A stretch of DNA of 64,000 nucleotides from Candidatus Pelagibacter communis (GTDB lineage Bacteria; Pseudomonadota; Alphaproteobacteria; Pelagibacterales; Pelagibacteraceae). Under the pieces are notes generated by a model. The model searched no databases, was not told the DNA's origin, and saw only the letters and a list, made by a program, of their open reading frames with translations. Location of the stretch: positions 55,001 through 119,000 of the forward strand of contig NZ_CVSB01000045.1 of assembly GCF_001179845.1 (NCBI RefSeq). Reading direction: 5' to 3'. This document shows, one piece after another, positions 53,892 to 64,000 of this stretch (positions within the stretch are counted from its first letter, which is position 1; each line of letters begins with the position of its first letter). The position numbers and the translations under genes are program-made.

Positions 53892-55804
53892 AAAAAAATT
53901 ATCAATTTTTAAATAATATCAACTTTCCATCTGATTTAAGAAAAGTTTCTGAAAATAATTTACAAAAAGTAGCAGATGAGGTTAGGGAGGAAATGATAAG
54001 TGCTGTTTCAGAAACAGGAGGTCACCTTGGTGCTGGTTTGGGAGTGGTTGAATTGACAGTTGCACTTCATTATGTTTTTGATACCCCAAATGATAAATTA
54101 ATATGGGATGTTGGCCATCAATCTTACCCACATAAAATTTTAACTGGAAGAAAAGATAAAATTAGAACTTTACGACAGGGCGATGGTTTATCAGGCTTTA
54201 CAAAAAGATCTGAAAGTGAGTATGACCCATTTGGAGCAGCACATAGTTCAACATCTATTTCATCTGCATTAGGAATTGCAGAGGCAAATAAATTAGAAAA
54301 TAAGTCTTCCAATGTAATAGCTGTAATAGGTGATGGAGCAATTAGCGCAGGTATGGCTTATGAAGCCATGAATAATGCTGGGGCATCTAAAACAAAAATA
54401 ATTGTTATTTTAAATGATAACGACATGTCAATTGCAAAACCAGTTGGAGCAATGAGAACTTACTTGGCAAAATTATTTACGGGTAAAATATATTTTAGTC
54501 TTAGAGAAACCTTAAAATTAATTACATCTGCATTTTCAAAAAGATTTAGTGCTAAAGCAGGAAAGGCAGAGGATTTTTTCCGTTCAGCAGTTACTGGAGG
54601 TACATTGTTTAGTTCACTTGGTTTTTATTATGCAGGTCCTATAGATGGTCATGATTTATCAAGCCTAGTTCCAATTTTAAAAAATGCAAAAGAATCAAAA
54701 CATGAGGGCCCTATAATGATTCATATCAAAACTCAAAAAGGAAAAGGTTATTCTTATGCAGAAAAAGCAAATGATCATTATCATGGAGTATCAAAATTTA
54801 ATGTTGAGACTGGCGAACAAGTAAAGAGCAAATCAAACCTTCCAGCTTATACAAAAGTATTTGCAAACACGTTAGTTAAACATGCTAAAAAAGATAGCAA
54901 AATAGTAGGAATAACAGCAGCGATGCCTGGAGGGACTGGCATGGATATTTTTGGCAAAGAGTTTCCAAATAGAATGTTTGATGTTGGAATAGCGGAACAA
55001 CATGCTGTAACTTTTGCGGCTGGTCTCGCAACCGAGGGATACAAACCATATGCTGCAATTTATTCTACATTTTTACAGAGAGCATATGATCAAGTTGTCC
55101 ACGATGTTGCCATCCAAAGTTTACCAGTTAGATTTGCGATAGATAGAGCAGGATTAGTTGGTGCTGATGGGTCAACACATGCTGGTTCATTTGATATAAC
55201 TTACTTATCAACTTTACCAAACTTTGTAGTAATGGCAGCAAGTGATGAAGCTGAACTAGTTAAAATGATTAATACTTCAGTTGATATAAATGACAGACCT
55301 TCTGCAATTAGATATCCAAGAGGAACTGGAGTGGGTGCTGATCTCCCATCAATAGACGAAAAAATTGAAATTGGTAAAGGAAGAGTCGTTCAACAAGGGA
55401 CACAAGTTTGTATTTTAAACCTCGGTACTCGACTTGAGGAGTGCAAGTTAGCTGTAGAGGAATTAAAAGCAAAAGGGGTTTCAACAACTTTGATAGATGC
55501 CAGATTTGTAAAGCCTTTAGACGAAGAACTTATACTAAAATCTGCTAAGGAACATGAGCTTATGATAACTATTGAAGAGGGATCAATAGGTGGTTTCGGC
55601 TCTCATGTTAAAAATTTATTAGCTGAAAGAGGAGTATTTGATAAAGGATTAAAATTTAGATCACTGACTTTACCAGATGAATTCATTGAACAAGATGATC
55701 CAAAAAAAATGTACGATAAAGCTGGATTAAACAGTTCTCAAATTTTTAAGAAAATTGCTGATATTTTGTTTCAAAAGGGAACAATAAGAGTTGTGAAAAA
55801 TTAA
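53888..55804 (+). CDS. dxs: 1-deoxy-D-xylulose-5-phosphate synthase
   Basis: A 638-residue thiamine-diphosphate enzyme with [44 protein letters not shown] with the TPP-binding GDGx motif, [18 protein letters not shown] and a C-terminal transketolase-type domain. It joins pyruvate and glyceraldehyde-3-phosphate, the first step of the MEP isoprenoid pathway. It overlaps ispA and is convergent with aroC, with 6 bp between stops. It depends on thiamine, linking it to thiD/thiE. Confidence 0.97.
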   Translation: MKKNYQFLNNINFPSDLRKVSENNLQKVADEVREEMISAVSETGGHLGAGLGVVELTVALHYVFDTPNDKLIWDVGHQSYPHKILTGRKDKIRTLRQGDGLSGFTKRSESEYDPFGAAHSSTSISSALGIAEANKLENKSSNVIAVIGDGAISAGMAYEAMNNAGASKTKIIVILNDNDMSIAKPVGAMRTYLAKLFTGKIYFSLRETLKLITSAFSKRFSAKAGKAEDFFRSAVTGGTLFSSLGFYYAGPIDGHDLSSLVPILKNAKESKHEGPIMIHIKTQKGKGYSYAEKANDHYHGVSKFNVETGEQVKSKSNLPAYTKVFANTLVKHAKKDSKIVGITAAMPGGTGMDIFGKEFPNRMFDVGIAEQHAVTFAAGLATEGYKPYAAIYSTFLQRAYDQVVHDVAIQSLPVRFAIDRAGLVGADGSTHAGSFDITYLSTLPNFVVMAASDEAELVKMINTSVDINDRPSAIRYPRGTGVGADLPSIDEKIEIGKGRVVQQGTQVCILNLGTRLEECKLAVEELKAKGVSTTLIDARFVKPLDEELILKSAKEHELMITIEEGSIGGFGSHVKNLLAERGVFDKGLKFRSLTLPDEFIEQDDPKKMYDKAGLNSSQIFKKIADILFQKGTIRVVKN

Positions 55805-55810
55805 TTTAAA

Positions 55811-56893
55811 CTAACTACATTGGGCTTTATTCATTAAGTAGTGGTCAAGTAAAACACAGTTCATCATAGCTTCACCAATTGGTACAGCTCTAATTCCTAC
55901 ACAAGGATCATGTCTACCTTTAACAGATATTGAAGTATTTTTCCCAAATTTATTTATAGTTTTTCTACTAGTTAAAATTGACGATGTTGGTTTGACAGCG
56001 AAAGATGCAATAATTTCTTGGCCCGTAGAAATTCCACCAAGAATTCCACCCGCTTTATTTGAATTGAATTTTAATTTATTTCCTTTTGAAGAAATTTCAT
56101 CTGAATTTTGCTCTCCACTTAATTGTGCTGAGTTCATTCCTGCTCCAATATTTACACCTTTAACTGCATTAATACTCATTAGACCTGAAGCTATGTCAGT
56201 ATCCAATTTTGAATAAATTGGAGCACCTAAACCAACTGGGATACCTCTCGCTCTTATTTCAATCACTGCTCCACATGAGGATCCTGATTTTCTTACACCA
56301 AGCAAATATTTTTCCCATAATTTAATCATTGATTTATCTGGACAAAAAAATGGATTTTTTGAAATTACTTTATCGTTCCATTGATTTGTATCACATCCAA
56401 GAATTCCTAGCTGAGTTACCGCACCAATTACTTTAAATTTTTTACCTAATTTTTTTTGAAGTACAACTTTTGCTATTGCACCGGCCGCAACTCTTGCTGC
56501 AGTTTCTCTAGCAGATGATCTGCCACCACCTCTATAGTCTCTAATTCCATATTTTTTAAAATAAGTAAAATCTGCATGACCTGGTCTGAACTTATCTTTA
56601 ATATTACTATAATCTTTGGATCTCATATCTTTGTTGTAGATTATGAGAGAAATAGGTGTTCCTGTAGTTTTACCCTCAAATACTCCTGACAATATTTGAA
56701 CTTTGTCATCCTCTTTTCTCTGAGTTGTAAATTTAGATTGTCCTGGTTTTCTTTTGTTTAATTCTGTTTGAATATCTTGCTCTTTAAGATTTATGTTTGG
56801 AGGACAACCATCAACAATACAACCAATTGCAGGTCCATGAGATTCTCCCCAAGTTGTGAAACGAAATAGCTTTCCAAAAGTATTAAATGACAT
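55811..56893 (-). CDS. aroC: Chorismate synthase
   Basis: The 360-residue protein has the family signatures [17 protein letters not shown] near the N-terminus, [33 protein letters not shown] (seen in parts RPGHADFTY and [10 protein letters not shown]) and [14 protein letters not shown] near the end ([14 protein letters not shown] here). It makes chorismate from EPSP with reduced FMN, the last common step of aromatic amino acid synthesis. It diverges from pdxH across 33 bp. Length is normal. Confidence 0.97.
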   Translation of the reverse strand: MSFNTFGKLFRFTTWGESHGPAIGCIVDGCPPNINLKEQDIQTELNKRKPGQSKFTTQRKEDDKVQILSGVFEGKTTGTPISLIIYNKDMRSKDYSNIKDKFRPGHADFTYFKKYGIRDYRGGGRSSARETAARVAAGAIAKVVLQKKLGKKFKVIGAVTQLGILGCDTNQWNDKVISKNPFFCPDKSMIKLWEKYLLGVRKSGSSCGAVIEIRARGIPVGLGAPIYSKLDTDIASGLMSINAVKGVNIGAGMNSAQLSGEQNSDEISSKGNKLKFNSNKAGGILGGISTGQEIIASFAVKPTSSILTSRKTINKFGKNTSISVKGRHDPCVGIRAVPIGEAMMNCVLLDHYLMNKAQCS

Positions 56894-56926
56894 TATTTAT
56901 ATTATATAGATTATTTTGTTTAAATT

Positions 56927-57553
56927 ATGAATCAAAAAAATTCTTTAGGTCTTAATAGTTGCTTTCTTGATATAGATGATCCAATTCATTTATTTCATGA
57001 ATGGATGGAGGAAGCAAAGAAAACTGAGCCAAATGATCCAAACGCTGTTGCTTTGGCCACATCAGATAAAAACAACATTCCTTCAGTTAGAATGGTTTTA
57101 CTTAAAAATTTCAACAAAGACGGATTTGTATTTTATACAAATTTAAATAGTCAAAAGGGAAATGAATTAAAAGAAAATTCGTATGCTGCAATGTGTTTCC
57201 ATTGGAAAAGTCTCCTAAGACAAATAAGAATTAATGGAAAGGTTTCATTAGTTTCTGATCACGTTGCAGATGAATATTATTCATCTAGAGCGTATGAAAG
57301 TCGGATAGGAGCATGGGCTTCTAAGCAAAGTGAAGAATTAAATTCGCGAGAACAATTGTTAAAATCTATACAAGATTACAAAAAAAAATATAGCAACAAA
57401 TCAGATGTACCAAGACCAAGTCACTGGTCTGGATGGATTTTATCTCCAGATAGTATTGAATTTTGGCTAGATGGTGAGAACAGAATTCACGAGAGATTAA
57501 AATATAATAAAGATAACTCTGGGAAGTGGATAAAGTCTTTATTAAGTCCTTAA
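56927..57553 (+). CDS. pdxH: Pyridoxine/pyridoxamine 5'-phosphate oxidase
   Basis: A 208-residue FMN-dependent oxidase with PSVRMVLLKNFNKDGFVFYTN, the FMN-binding YAAMCFHWKSLLRQIRINGKV, and the C-terminal PRPSHWSGW and ENRIHERLKY motifs. It makes pyridoxal phosphate, the cofactor of the DegT aminotransferase and others. The stop overlaps the convergent ispB stop by 4 bp. The upstream 33 bp separate it from aroC, so both promoters share a very small region. Confidence 0.96.
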   Translation: MNQKNSLGLNSCFLDIDDPIHLFHEWMEEAKKTEPNDPNAVALATSDKNNIPSVRMVLLKNFNKDGFVFYTNLNSQKGNELKENSYAAMCFHWKSLLRQIRINGKVSLVSDHVADEYYSSRAYESRIGAWASKQSEELNSREQLLKSIQDYKKKYSNKSDVPRPSHWSGWILSPDSIEFWLDGENRIHERLKYNKDNSGKWIKSLLSP

Positions 57554-58563
57554 AAATTTCTTGATAAACTAAATGATGTTAATCTTTTAAGAATATTTTT
57601 TTCTTCAGAGTCTTTAAATACGCTTAGAGAATTTGAAGCTAAATTTATATAGTGTTGTGCTTTTTGATAGCATTCCTGGATTATTTTATACTTATTTATA
57701 AGAGCAATAATTTCATTAAAGTCATCTTTAGTTCTTAACTTTTTATTAAAAATGTTTGATAAAATTTTCTTTTCATCATTTCCTAATTTTTGAAAAAGTA
57801 AAATTATTGGTAAGGTAATTTTTCCTTCAAAAAAATCTTGACCAATTTTTTTACCAAATAGTTTGAGCTCAGCATTATAGTCTAGTGTGTCGTCTGCTAT
57901 TTGAAAAGTTAATCCCAAGTTTCTTCCATAAAATTCTAAAGCATCTTTTTCTTTATTTTCTGCATCAGATAAAATTGCACCAACTTTAGTTGCTGCTGCA
58001 AATAACTCAGCAGTTTTAGCTGAGATTATTTTTAAATATGTTTCTTCCAGCATATCAACTTCACCTTTGTGTTGAAGTTGTAGAACTTCTCCTTGAGCAA
58101 TTTTAGATGAAGTGGACGATAATAATTTTAAAACTTCTAGATTTCCGTCTTCTACCATCATTTCAAAACATCTACTCAATAGATAGTCTCCTATTAAAAC
58201 TGACGAATGATTATCCCAAACTTTGTTTAAAGTTTCTTTACCTCTTCTAACGGCACCTTCATCAATTACATCATCATGCATCAACGTTGCGCTGTGAATT
58301 AATTCAACACACGCAGCTAAATTTATATCTCTAGAGCCTTTAGAGTAACCGCACAATTTTGCACTACCCAATGTTAGTAAAGCTCTTAGTCTTTTTCCTC
58401 CAGTTTCTATATGATAATCTGTCATTTTTTGAACCAGCTGTACGTCACTAGATAATTTAGATTTTATTTTTTCTTCGGTTAAAACTAGTTTTTCTTCAAC
58501 CGAGTCTTTAAGCTGAAAATATGAATCATTTATCTGATTTTTAAGCTGTACAACTGTTCCCAT
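57550..58563 (-). CDS. ispB: Long-chain polyprenyl diphosphate synthase (octaprenyl/solanesyl type)
   Basis: This 337-residue trans-prenyl transferase has the first motif LMHDDVIDEGAVRRGKET and the second FQIADDTLDY, with GGKRLRALLTL for isopentenyl diphosphate. The short DDVID (DDxxD) and two small residues before it mark the long-chain type that makes the quinone side chain in contrast to the farnesyl type at 53019. It diverges from the S49 peptidase across 114 bp, in which I see no further gene. It overlaps pdxH at the stop codons. Confidence 0.9.
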   Translation of the reverse strand: MGTVVQLKNQINDSYFQLKDSVEEKLVLTEEKIKSKLSSDVQLVQKMTDYHIETGGKRLRALLTLGSAKLCGYSKGSRDINLAACVELIHSATLMHDDVIDEGAVRRGKETLNKVWDNHSSVLIGDYLLSRCFEMMVEDGNLEVLKLLSSTSSKIAQGEVLQLQHKGEVDMLEETYLKIISAKTAELFAAATKVGAILSDAENKEKDALEFYGRNLGLTFQIADDTLDYNAELKLFGKKIGQDFFEGKITLPIILLFQKLGNDEKKILSNIFNKKLRTKDDFNEIIALINKYKIIQECYQKAQHYINLASNSLSVFKDSEEKNILKRLTSFSLSRNF

Positions 58564-58677
58564 AAGATTTTTAAATTAGTATAATTTGTTTATATATATT
58601 ACTTATCAATTGACGCACCAGTTTCTTCAATTATAAGTAGTCTTTATATTCTATAAATAATTCTATAAGACTTACCT

Positions 58678-59484
58678 ATGTTCTCTTTTTTTAAAAAGAA
58701 AAAAATTGTTGCTCACTTAAAATTAAGTGGGGTTATTGGTAATGCAGGAAAATTTAAACAAGGTATTGATTTTGCAGGTCAAGAAGAACTAATTAAAAAG
58801 GCTTTTTCTCTGAAAAAAGCGGCATGTGTTGCTATATCAATCAATTCTCCAGGAGGATCACCAGTCCAATCTCATTTAATTTACAGTTTTATTAGAGAAC
58901 AAGCAAAAAAACACAAAAAAAAAGTTATTGTATTCGCTGAAGACGTGGCAGCCTCTGGAGGTTATTTGATTTCTTGTGCTGGGGACGAAATTTATGCAAA
59001 TTCAAGTTCAATAATCGGATCTATAGGAGTGATATATTCTTCTTTTGGATTTACTGAGTTGATAAAAAAAATTGGGGTTGAAAGAAGAGTTCATACTGCT
59101 GGCAAGAACAAAAGCACACTTGATCCATTTTTAGAAGAAAAAAACGAGGATATTGAAAGATTAAAAAGTATTCAATTGGATCTTCATAAAGACTTTATAG
59201 ATGTTGTTGAAAAAAGCAGAGGATCAAAATTAAACAAATCTGATGTGGAACTTTTTTCAGGTGAGTTTTGGTCAGGTAGTAAAGCAAAAAATTTAGGATT
59301 AATTGACGGAACAGGTAACGCACATGAAATATTAAAAGATAAATTTGGTGAAGATGTAATAATTAAAAAATTTGAAAAATCAAAAGGATGGTTAAGTCAA
59401 AAACTTTCTTCATCCAGCAATCAAGTAGATCAAATAGCAAGTATTTTAGATGAAAGATCAATTTGGCAAAGATATGGTTTCTAG
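58678..59484 (+). CDS. S49-family serine peptidase (SppA/SohB-like), no membrane anchor
   Basis: The 268-residue protein has the S49 motifs [12 protein letters not shown], the catalytic serine S93 in [12 protein letters not shown] and a lysine at about 145 in [11 protein letters not shown]. Relatives digest signal peptides or membrane-protein fragments. The first ~12 residues (FSFFKKKKI) are basic and there is no membrane helix or signal peptide, so this appears to be a soluble or peripheral form, unlike the anchored SppA of E. coli. It precedes glyQ with a small overlap. The substrate is unknown. Confidence 0.88.
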   Translation: MFSFFKKKKIVAHLKLSGVIGNAGKFKQGIDFAGQEELIKKAFSLKKAACVAISINSPGGSPVQSHLIYSFIREQAKKHKKKVIVFAEDVAASGGYLISCAGDEIYANSSSIIGSIGVIYSSFGFTELIKKIGVERRVHTAGKNKSTLDPFLEEKNEDIERLKSIQLDLHKDFIDVVEKSRGSKLNKSDVELFSGEFWSGSKAKNLGLIDGTGNAHEILKDKFGEDVIIKKFEKSKGWLSQKLSSSSNQVDQIASILDERSIWQRYGF

Positions 59485-60355
59485 AGCAAAAAAAGAAAAA
59501 AAAAAAATTCAAACATTCCAAGATACAATTTTAAATCTTCAGAAATTTTGGAGTAAAAAGGGATGTATTATTTTGCAGCCTTATGATATGGAGGTTGGTG
59601 CAGGAACTTTTCATCCAGCTACTACCCTAAGATCACTTGGAAATAAACCATGGAAAGCGGCTTACGTACAACCATCAAGAAGACCTACAGATGGAAGATA
59701 TGGAGATAACCCAAATAGGTTACAACACTATTATCAATTTCAAGTTTTAATTAAACCTTCCCCTGAAAATATAAAAAAACTTTATCTAAATAGTTTATCT
59801 ACTATAGGAATAGATCATAATGATCATGATATAAGATTTGTTGAAGATGATTGGGAAAGTCCAACATTAGGTGCCGCAGGATTGGGATGGGAAGTATGGT
59901 GTGACGGAATGGAAATTACTCAATTCACCTATTTTCAACAAATGGCTGGATTTGATTGTAAACCTGTGTCAGTAGAAATCACCTATGGATTAGAAAGAAT
60001 TTGTATGTTCACGCAAAAACAAAAAAATGTTTATGATTTATTGTGGAATGATGAAGGTGTAAAATATCACGAAGTATTTCATCAAGCCGAAAAAGAATTT
60101 TCAGCATACAATTTTGAACACGCGAATGTAGAAACACTTTTGAAAATGTTTGAAATGCATGAATCCGAGGCAAAAGATTTGGTAGAAAAAAAAGTTTCTT
60201 TACCAGCATATGATCAATGTTTAAAAGCCAGTCATGTGTTTAATATTTTAGATGCAAGGGGTGCAATCAGTGTTGCACAAAGAGCAGGTTATATTGCTAG
60301 AATAAGAGATATTACAAAATCTGCAGCAGGCATTTGGTTAGATAGTCAAAAATAA
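59474..60355 (+). CDS. glyQ: Glycyl-tRNA synthetase alpha subunit
   Basis: The protein has the GlyQ signature [31 protein letters not shown], seen in parts [10 protein letters not shown] and [14 protein letters not shown], then [16 protein letters not shown] and [19 protein letters not shown]. It is the catalytic half of the alpha2beta2 bacterial enzyme that charges tRNA-Gly. ATG 59474 gives a typical short N-terminus (about 14 residues before FQ); an in-frame ATG at 59450 would add eight residues. Either way it overlaps the S49 peptidase gene. It shares one base with glyS. Confidence 0.96.
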   Translation: MVSRAKKEKKKIQTFQDTILNLQKFWSKKGCIILQPYDMEVGAGTFHPATTLRSLGNKPWKAAYVQPSRRPTDGRYGDNPNRLQHYYQFQVLIKPSPENIKKLYLNSLSTIGIDHNDHDIRFVEDDWESPTLGAAGLGWEVWCDGMEITQFTYFQQMAGFDCKPVSVEITYGLERICMFTQKQKNVYDLLWNDEGVKYHEVFHQAEKEFSAYNFEHANVETLLKMFEMHESEAKDLVEKKVSLPAYDQCLKASHVFNILDARGAISVAQRAGYIARIRDITKSAAGIWLDSQK

Positions 60356-62421
60356 TGTCAGAATTTTTTTTAGAATTATTTAGTGAAGAAATGCCTTCAA
60401 ATCTTCAACAAAATTTAAGGGAAGATTTACTTAAAAGTTTTAATGATTTTTTTTTAGAAAAATCAATTTTATTTAAAAAAAGCTCATCATGCTCAACACC
60501 AAACAGACTAGTGGTATTGTTTGAAGGAGTTCAAAAAAATGTTGTACTAAAATCTGAGGAGATTAAAGGTCCAAATATCAAGTCACCAGAGGTAGCACTA
60601 GAGGGGTTTGTTAGGTCAAATAAAATCTTAAAGAAGGATCTCTACCAAAAGAAAACAGATAAAGGAGAATTTTATTTTTTCAAGACAAAATCAAAAAAAT
60701 TACATACTCATGAATTGCTAGAGGAGTTTATCCCAATATTATTAAACAAAATTCAATGGAAAAAATCAATGTATTGGGGAACTTTTGACCTAAATTGGGG
60801 TAGGCCTTTAAAGTCAATTCTAGCTGTATTAGATAAAAAAAAGTTAAATTTTAATTTTCATCACCTAACATCTTCTAACTCAACTTTTATTGATAAGGAA
60901 TTTGAGGAAAATAAAAAGTCTTTCTTAGAATTTAAAAATTATAAAAGTTTTTTTAAAAAAATTGACATTATCATTGATCACAATGAAAGAAAAAAGTTAA
61001 TAGAAAAAAAATTCAACAATATATTAAAAAATAAAAATATTAAGATTCAACATAATTCTAGATTACTTAATGAAGTTGTAGATTTAACAGATCAACCAAA
61101 TATTCTTCTTTGTGAATTTGATAAAAAATTTTTAAATATTCCAAAAGAAATATTAATTATTACCATGCAATACCATCAAAAATATTTTCCTATATTTGAT
61201 AATAAAGAAAATATTACAAATGAGTTTTTAGTGGTTGCAAACAAAAAAGATAAAAAGGGATTAATTAAATTAGGAAATGAAAGAGTAGTTGAAGCAAGAT
61301 TAAGTGACGCAGAATTTTTTTGGAAAAAAGATAAATCTCAAAATATGGTCAAAAAAGTCACCGAATTAAAATCAATGAATTATTTTAAAGGATTAGGAAG
61401 TTATTTTGATAAAGCCCAAAGAATGAGAAAATTAGGTGGAATGATATCTGATGAACTTTTAATCAGTAAAGAAAAAGTCGAATTGTCAGCATCAATTTGT
61501 AAAGTTGATTTATTATCAGAACTAGTAGGTGAATTTCCAGAACTCCAAGGTGTAATGGGAGGTTATTTTGCTAACGCACAAGGTTTTGATAAAGATTTAG
61601 CTTTGGCAATAAGTGAGCAATATTTACCCACAGGTTCAGGTTCAAGAGTTCCAAAAAAACCATTTAGCATAGCACTTTCTTTGGCTGATAAGATAGATAC
61701 TTTAGTCGGTTTTTTTGGTTTAAATCAAAAACCAACAAGCTCTAAAGATCCGTATGCTCTAAGAAGATTAGCATTGGGGGTAATAAGAATAATAGTTGAA
61801 AATAAAAAAGATTTTAAAATAAAAGATTTAATTAATTATTCTTTAAGCCTTTATTTAGATCAAGGTTTTGAAATTGATAACCAATCTCTACAAAATGAAT
61901 TATCAGATTTTTTAATGGATAGATTAAAATATCATATGAAGGAAGAAAATATTAGAAATGATATAATTCAAGCATCAACCAGTTCTTTTAACTTAGATCA
62001 ATCTGTTATTATTTTTAATAAGGCTAAACATTTAAATAAAATTATTAACAAACCAAATGGTTTAGATATTATTGCAAGCTATAAAAGAGCCTCAAACATT
62101 TTAGACGGTGAATTAAAAAATAATAAAATAGAATTATCAAATACAACTGACCCTGGTATTTTTAAAACTGAGTTAGAAAAAAATCTATTTAAAAAAATCA
62201 GTGAATTAAGTAAATACTTCTCAGGCATTAGTAAAGATGAAAATTATGTTCAAACACTGGACAATTTAGCTAGCGTCAAAAGAGAGGTTTTTGACTTTTT
62301 TGATAATGTAATTGTGAACGAAGATGATCCGGTCATAAAGAAGAATAGGCTGGAACTAATCCAAATGATGTGTAAAACGTTCAACAATTATGTTAATTTT
62401 TCTCTAATCGACTCCCGTTAA
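60355..62421 (+). CDS. glyS: Glycyl-tRNA synthetase beta subunit
   Basis: The 688-residue beta subunit opens SEFFLELFSEEMPSNLQ and has the FEGVQKNV, WGRPLKSIL, QYHQKYFP and NERVVEARLSDAEFFWKKD motifs, then a C-terminal region with KAGRASNIL-like KRASNILD. It binds tRNA-Gly and works with GlyQ. It starts within the last codon of glyQ and ends one base into ppdK (TAATG). It is slightly lysine-rich, but the full domain set is present. Confidence 0.95.
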   Translation: MSEFFLELFSEEMPSNLQQNLREDLLKSFNDFFLEKSILFKKSSSCSTPNRLVVLFEGVQKNVVLKSEEIKGPNIKSPEVALEGFVRSNKILKKDLYQKKTDKGEFYFFKTKSKKLHTHELLEEFIPILLNKIQWKKSMYWGTFDLNWGRPLKSILAVLDKKKLNFNFHHLTSSNSTFIDKEFEENKKSFLEFKNYKSFFKKIDIIIDHNERKKLIEKKFNNILKNKNIKIQHNSRLLNEVVDLTDQPNILLCEFDKKFLNIPKEILIITMQYHQKYFPIFDNKENITNEFLVVANKKDKKGLIKLGNERVVEARLSDAEFFWKKDKSQNMVKKVTELKSMNYFKGLGSYFDKAQRMRKLGGMISDELLISKEKVELSASICKVDLLSELVGEFPELQGVMGGYFANAQGFDKDLALAISEQYLPTGSGSRVPKKPFSIALSLADKIDTLVGFFGLNQKPTSSKDPYALRRLALGVIRIIVENKKDFKIKDLINYSLSLYLDQGFEIDNQSLQNELSDFLMDRLKYHMKEENIRNDIIQASTSSFNLDQSVIIFNKAKHLNKIINKPNGLDIIASYKRASNILDGELKNNKIELSNTTDPGIFKTELEKNLFKKISELSKYFSGISKDENYVQTLDNLASVKREVFDFFDNVIVNEDDPVIKKNRLELIQMMCKTFNNYVNFSLIDSR

Positions 62422-64000
62422 TGAAAAAACTTATATTAAACTTTAATTCTAAGGAGAGTAAAAAAATTAAAAATCCTAAAAACTTTTTAGGAGGAAAAGG
62501 TGCTAATCTTTCTGAAATGGGGAGAATGGGTCTTCCAGTGCCTCCTGGTTTTACAATATCCACAAAAGTTTGTGAAATTTTTTATAAGGATAAAAAAAAA
62601 TTAAATAAAAATTTAATTTCTCAAATTAAAAAAGAATTAAAATTAATTGAAAAAGATGTTTCTAAAAAATTTGGAGACTTAAAAAATCCACTTTTGTTGT
62701 CTGTACGTTCTGGTGCAAGAGTATCAATGCCAGGTATGATGGATACTATTCTAAATCTAGGCCTGAACGATAAAACAGTTAAAGCTTTAGCAATTAAAAC
62801 CTCAAATGGAAGATTTGCTAAAGACAGTTATAGAAGATTTATTCAAATGTACGGTAATGTGGTAATGGGTGTAGAAGGTTATCATTTTGAGGAATTAATT
62901 GAAAATTATAAACTTACGAAAGGTGTTTTGTTAGATACAGATTTAGATGAAAGTGATTGGGATGGATTAATTGAAGACTTTAAAAGAACAGTAAGAGAAA
63001 AGGCAAAAAAAGATTTTCCCCAAGATGTTTATGAACAATTGTTAGGAGCAATATGTGCTGTATTTTTATCGTGGGAAAGTAACAGAGCAAAAGTTTATAG
63101 AAAATTAAATCAAATCCCAGCTGAGTGGGGAACTGCTGTAAATGTTCAATCAATGGTTTTTGGAAATATGGGAGATGATTGTGCAACAGGAGTTGTGTTT
63201 ACAAGAAATCCATCAGATGGATCAAATGAAATATATGGTGAGTATTTAATCAATGCGCAAGGTGAAGATGTTGTAGCGGGTACAAGGACACCTCAGTATA
63301 TTACTAAAAAAGCTAGACAAGATGCCAAAGTAAAAGAATTATCAATGGAAGAATCTATGCCTAAAGTTTTTAAAGAACTTCAAAAAATTTTAAAAAAATT
63401 AGAGATGCATTATAAAGATATGCAAGACGTAGAGTTTACAGTCGAAAATAGTAAACTATGGATGCTTCAAACAAGATCAGGAAAAAGAACAGCGAAATCA
63501 GCAGTCAAGATTGCAGTCAATATGGTTAAAGAAAAATTAATTTCTAAAAAAGAAGCTGTGTTAAGAATTGACCCAAACTCTTTAGATACGCTTTTGCACC
63601 CTACTTTGGATGAAAAAAGTTCAATTAATGTAATTGCAAATGGATTGCCAGCATCACCTGGTGCAGCAAGCGGTAAAGTAGTTTTTACATCAGAAGAGGC
63701 TGAAAGATTAACCGCAATGATGCAAGATACAATTTTGGTAAGAGTAGAGACTTCTCCAGAAGATATACAAGGAATGCATGCTGCTAAAGGAATTTTGACT
63801 GCCAGAGGAGGAATGACAAGTCATGCAGCTGTTGTTGCAAGAGGCATGGGAAGACCATGTGTATCAGGATCAAGTGAAATTGATATAAACTATGAAAATA
63901 GATCTTTTAAAACTTCTTCAATTGAGATTAAAGAAGGAGACATAATCACTATTGATGGCTCAACTGGAAGAATTATTGCTGGAAGCGTTTCAACTGTTAA
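62421..64000 (+). CDS. ppdK: Pyruvate phosphate dikinase (C-terminus beyond window)
   Basis: Open from ATG 62421 to the window end, 526 codons of a protein that is usually about 880 residues. It shows the N-terminal LGGKGANLSEMGRMGLPVPPGFTIST and the ATP-grasp region (SVRSGARVSMPGMMDTILNLG), then the swivelling phosphohistidine domain with ARGGMTSHAAVVARGMGRPC, whose His is the phosphoryl carrier. It interconverts pyruvate, ATP and Pi with phosphoenolpyruvate, AMP and PPi. It starts one base into the glyS stop. It could serve PEP supply for the NeuB-type synthase, but its main role is central carbon metabolism. Confidence 0.97.
   Translation, partial: MKKLILNFNSKESKKIKNPKNFLGGKGANLSEMGRMGLPVPPGFTISTKVCEIFYKDKKKLNKNLISQIKKELKLIEKDVSKKFGDLKNPLLLSVRSGARVSMPGMMDTILNLGLNDKTVKALAIKTSNGRFAKDSYRRFIQMYGNVVMGVEGYHFEELIENYKLTKGVLLDTDLDESDWDGLIEDFKRTVREKAKKDFPQDVYEQLLGAICAVFLSWESNRAKVYRKLNQIPAEWGTAVNVQSMVFGNMGDDCATGVVFTRNPSDGSNEIYGEYLINAQGEDVVAGTRTPQYITKKARQDAKVKELSMEESMPKVFKELQKILKKLEMHYKDMQDVEFTVENSKLWMLQTRSGKRTAKSAVKIAVNMVKEKLISKKEAVLRIDPNSLDTLLHPTLDEKSSINVIANGLPASPGAASGKVVFTSEEAERLTAMMQDTILVRVETSPEDIQGMHAAKGILTARGGMTSHAAVVARGMGRPCVSGSSEIDINYENRSFKTSSIEIKEGDIITIDGSTGRIIAGSVSTV

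Noticed and set aside
50310-58629. The 16-base stretch at the tRNA-Arg 3' end (50310-50325) recurs with one change at 58614-58629, as attachment sites do
   Set aside because: In 64 kb of AT-rich DNA a number of 15-of-16 matches are expected by chance, there is no integrase, and the genes between (rluD side to ispB) are ordinary core genes.

Overview
This window is a very AT-rich, tightly packed alphaproteobacterial chromosome segment, almost certainly from the SAR11 / Pelagibacter lineage. The evidence is lysine- and isoleucine-rich proteins, short or overlapping gene junctions, many TTG/GTG starts, single-copy housekeeping genes in alphaproteobacterial order (rluD-rpoH, yebC-ruvC-like-tolQRAB-pal-cpoB-tilS-ftsH-folP-glmM, xseB-ispA-dxs), cysteine-free L31 and L36, and a solitary 5S rRNA gene beside a surface-glycan island. 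No stretch above 300 bases lacks a gene. I saw no insertion sequence, integrase, prophage or CRISPR array.

Positions 1-18300 are a surface-polysaccharide island. It opens with a truncated formyltransferase diverging from an SpsF-type cytidylyltransferase, a Gfo/Idh dehydrogenase, a DegT aminotransferase, a NeuB-type synthase and an AsnB-type amidotransferase. Together these look like a nine-carbon (nonulosonic) or related amino-sugar pathway. A second block holds an SDR epimerase, a surface-carbohydrate protein and a PglK-like ABC flippase, two of which are visibly richer in G+C. A third block holds glycosyltransferases, a WecA-like phosphoglycosyltransferase, Gmd and Fcl for GDP-fucose, and a DPM1-like / GT-C-like pair. 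The island ends at the 5S rRNA gene. In described Pelagibacter genomes a hypervariable region (HVR2) lies between 23S and 5S rRNA, and this layout fits its right-hand end.

Positions 18330-24500 hold 5S rRNA with its own likely promoter, rpmJ, a tiny cytochrome-oxidase subunit IV-like peptide, the three pnt transhydrogenase genes and a transaldolase. On the minus strand follow rpsU, initiator tRNA-fMet, a FkbM methyltransferase and a GT4 glycosyltransferase. Positions 24516-32415 (minus) form a long series: tkt, gap, pgk, class I fba, thiE, efp, suhB, rpmE, trcR, rpsU.

Positions 32469-48304 (plus) run from a coiled-coil protein and zapA through 5-formyl-THF cyclo-ligase, a YmdB-type phosphoesterase, yebC and an atypical RuvC-like resolvase into the Tol-Pal envelope system, then tilS, ftsH, folP, glmM, thiD and purA. 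Positions 48301-52766 are mostly minus-strand: rluD, rpoH, an ABC-2 exporter and a Sua5/YrdC protein, with a plus-strand tRNA-Arg(TCG). Positions 52787-64000 carry isoprenoid genes (xseB-ispA-dxs, ispB), aroC, pdxH, an S49 peptidase, glyQ, glyS and the first two-thirds of pyruvate phosphate dikinase.

The observations most worth a second look are the 5S/glycan-island junction, the nonulosonate-like cassette, a phage-type RuvC at the canonical ruvC position with ruvAB absent, the rpsU-tRNA-fMet-glycan gene chain with a probable ATT start for rpsU, and a long imperfect hairpin ahead of pal.
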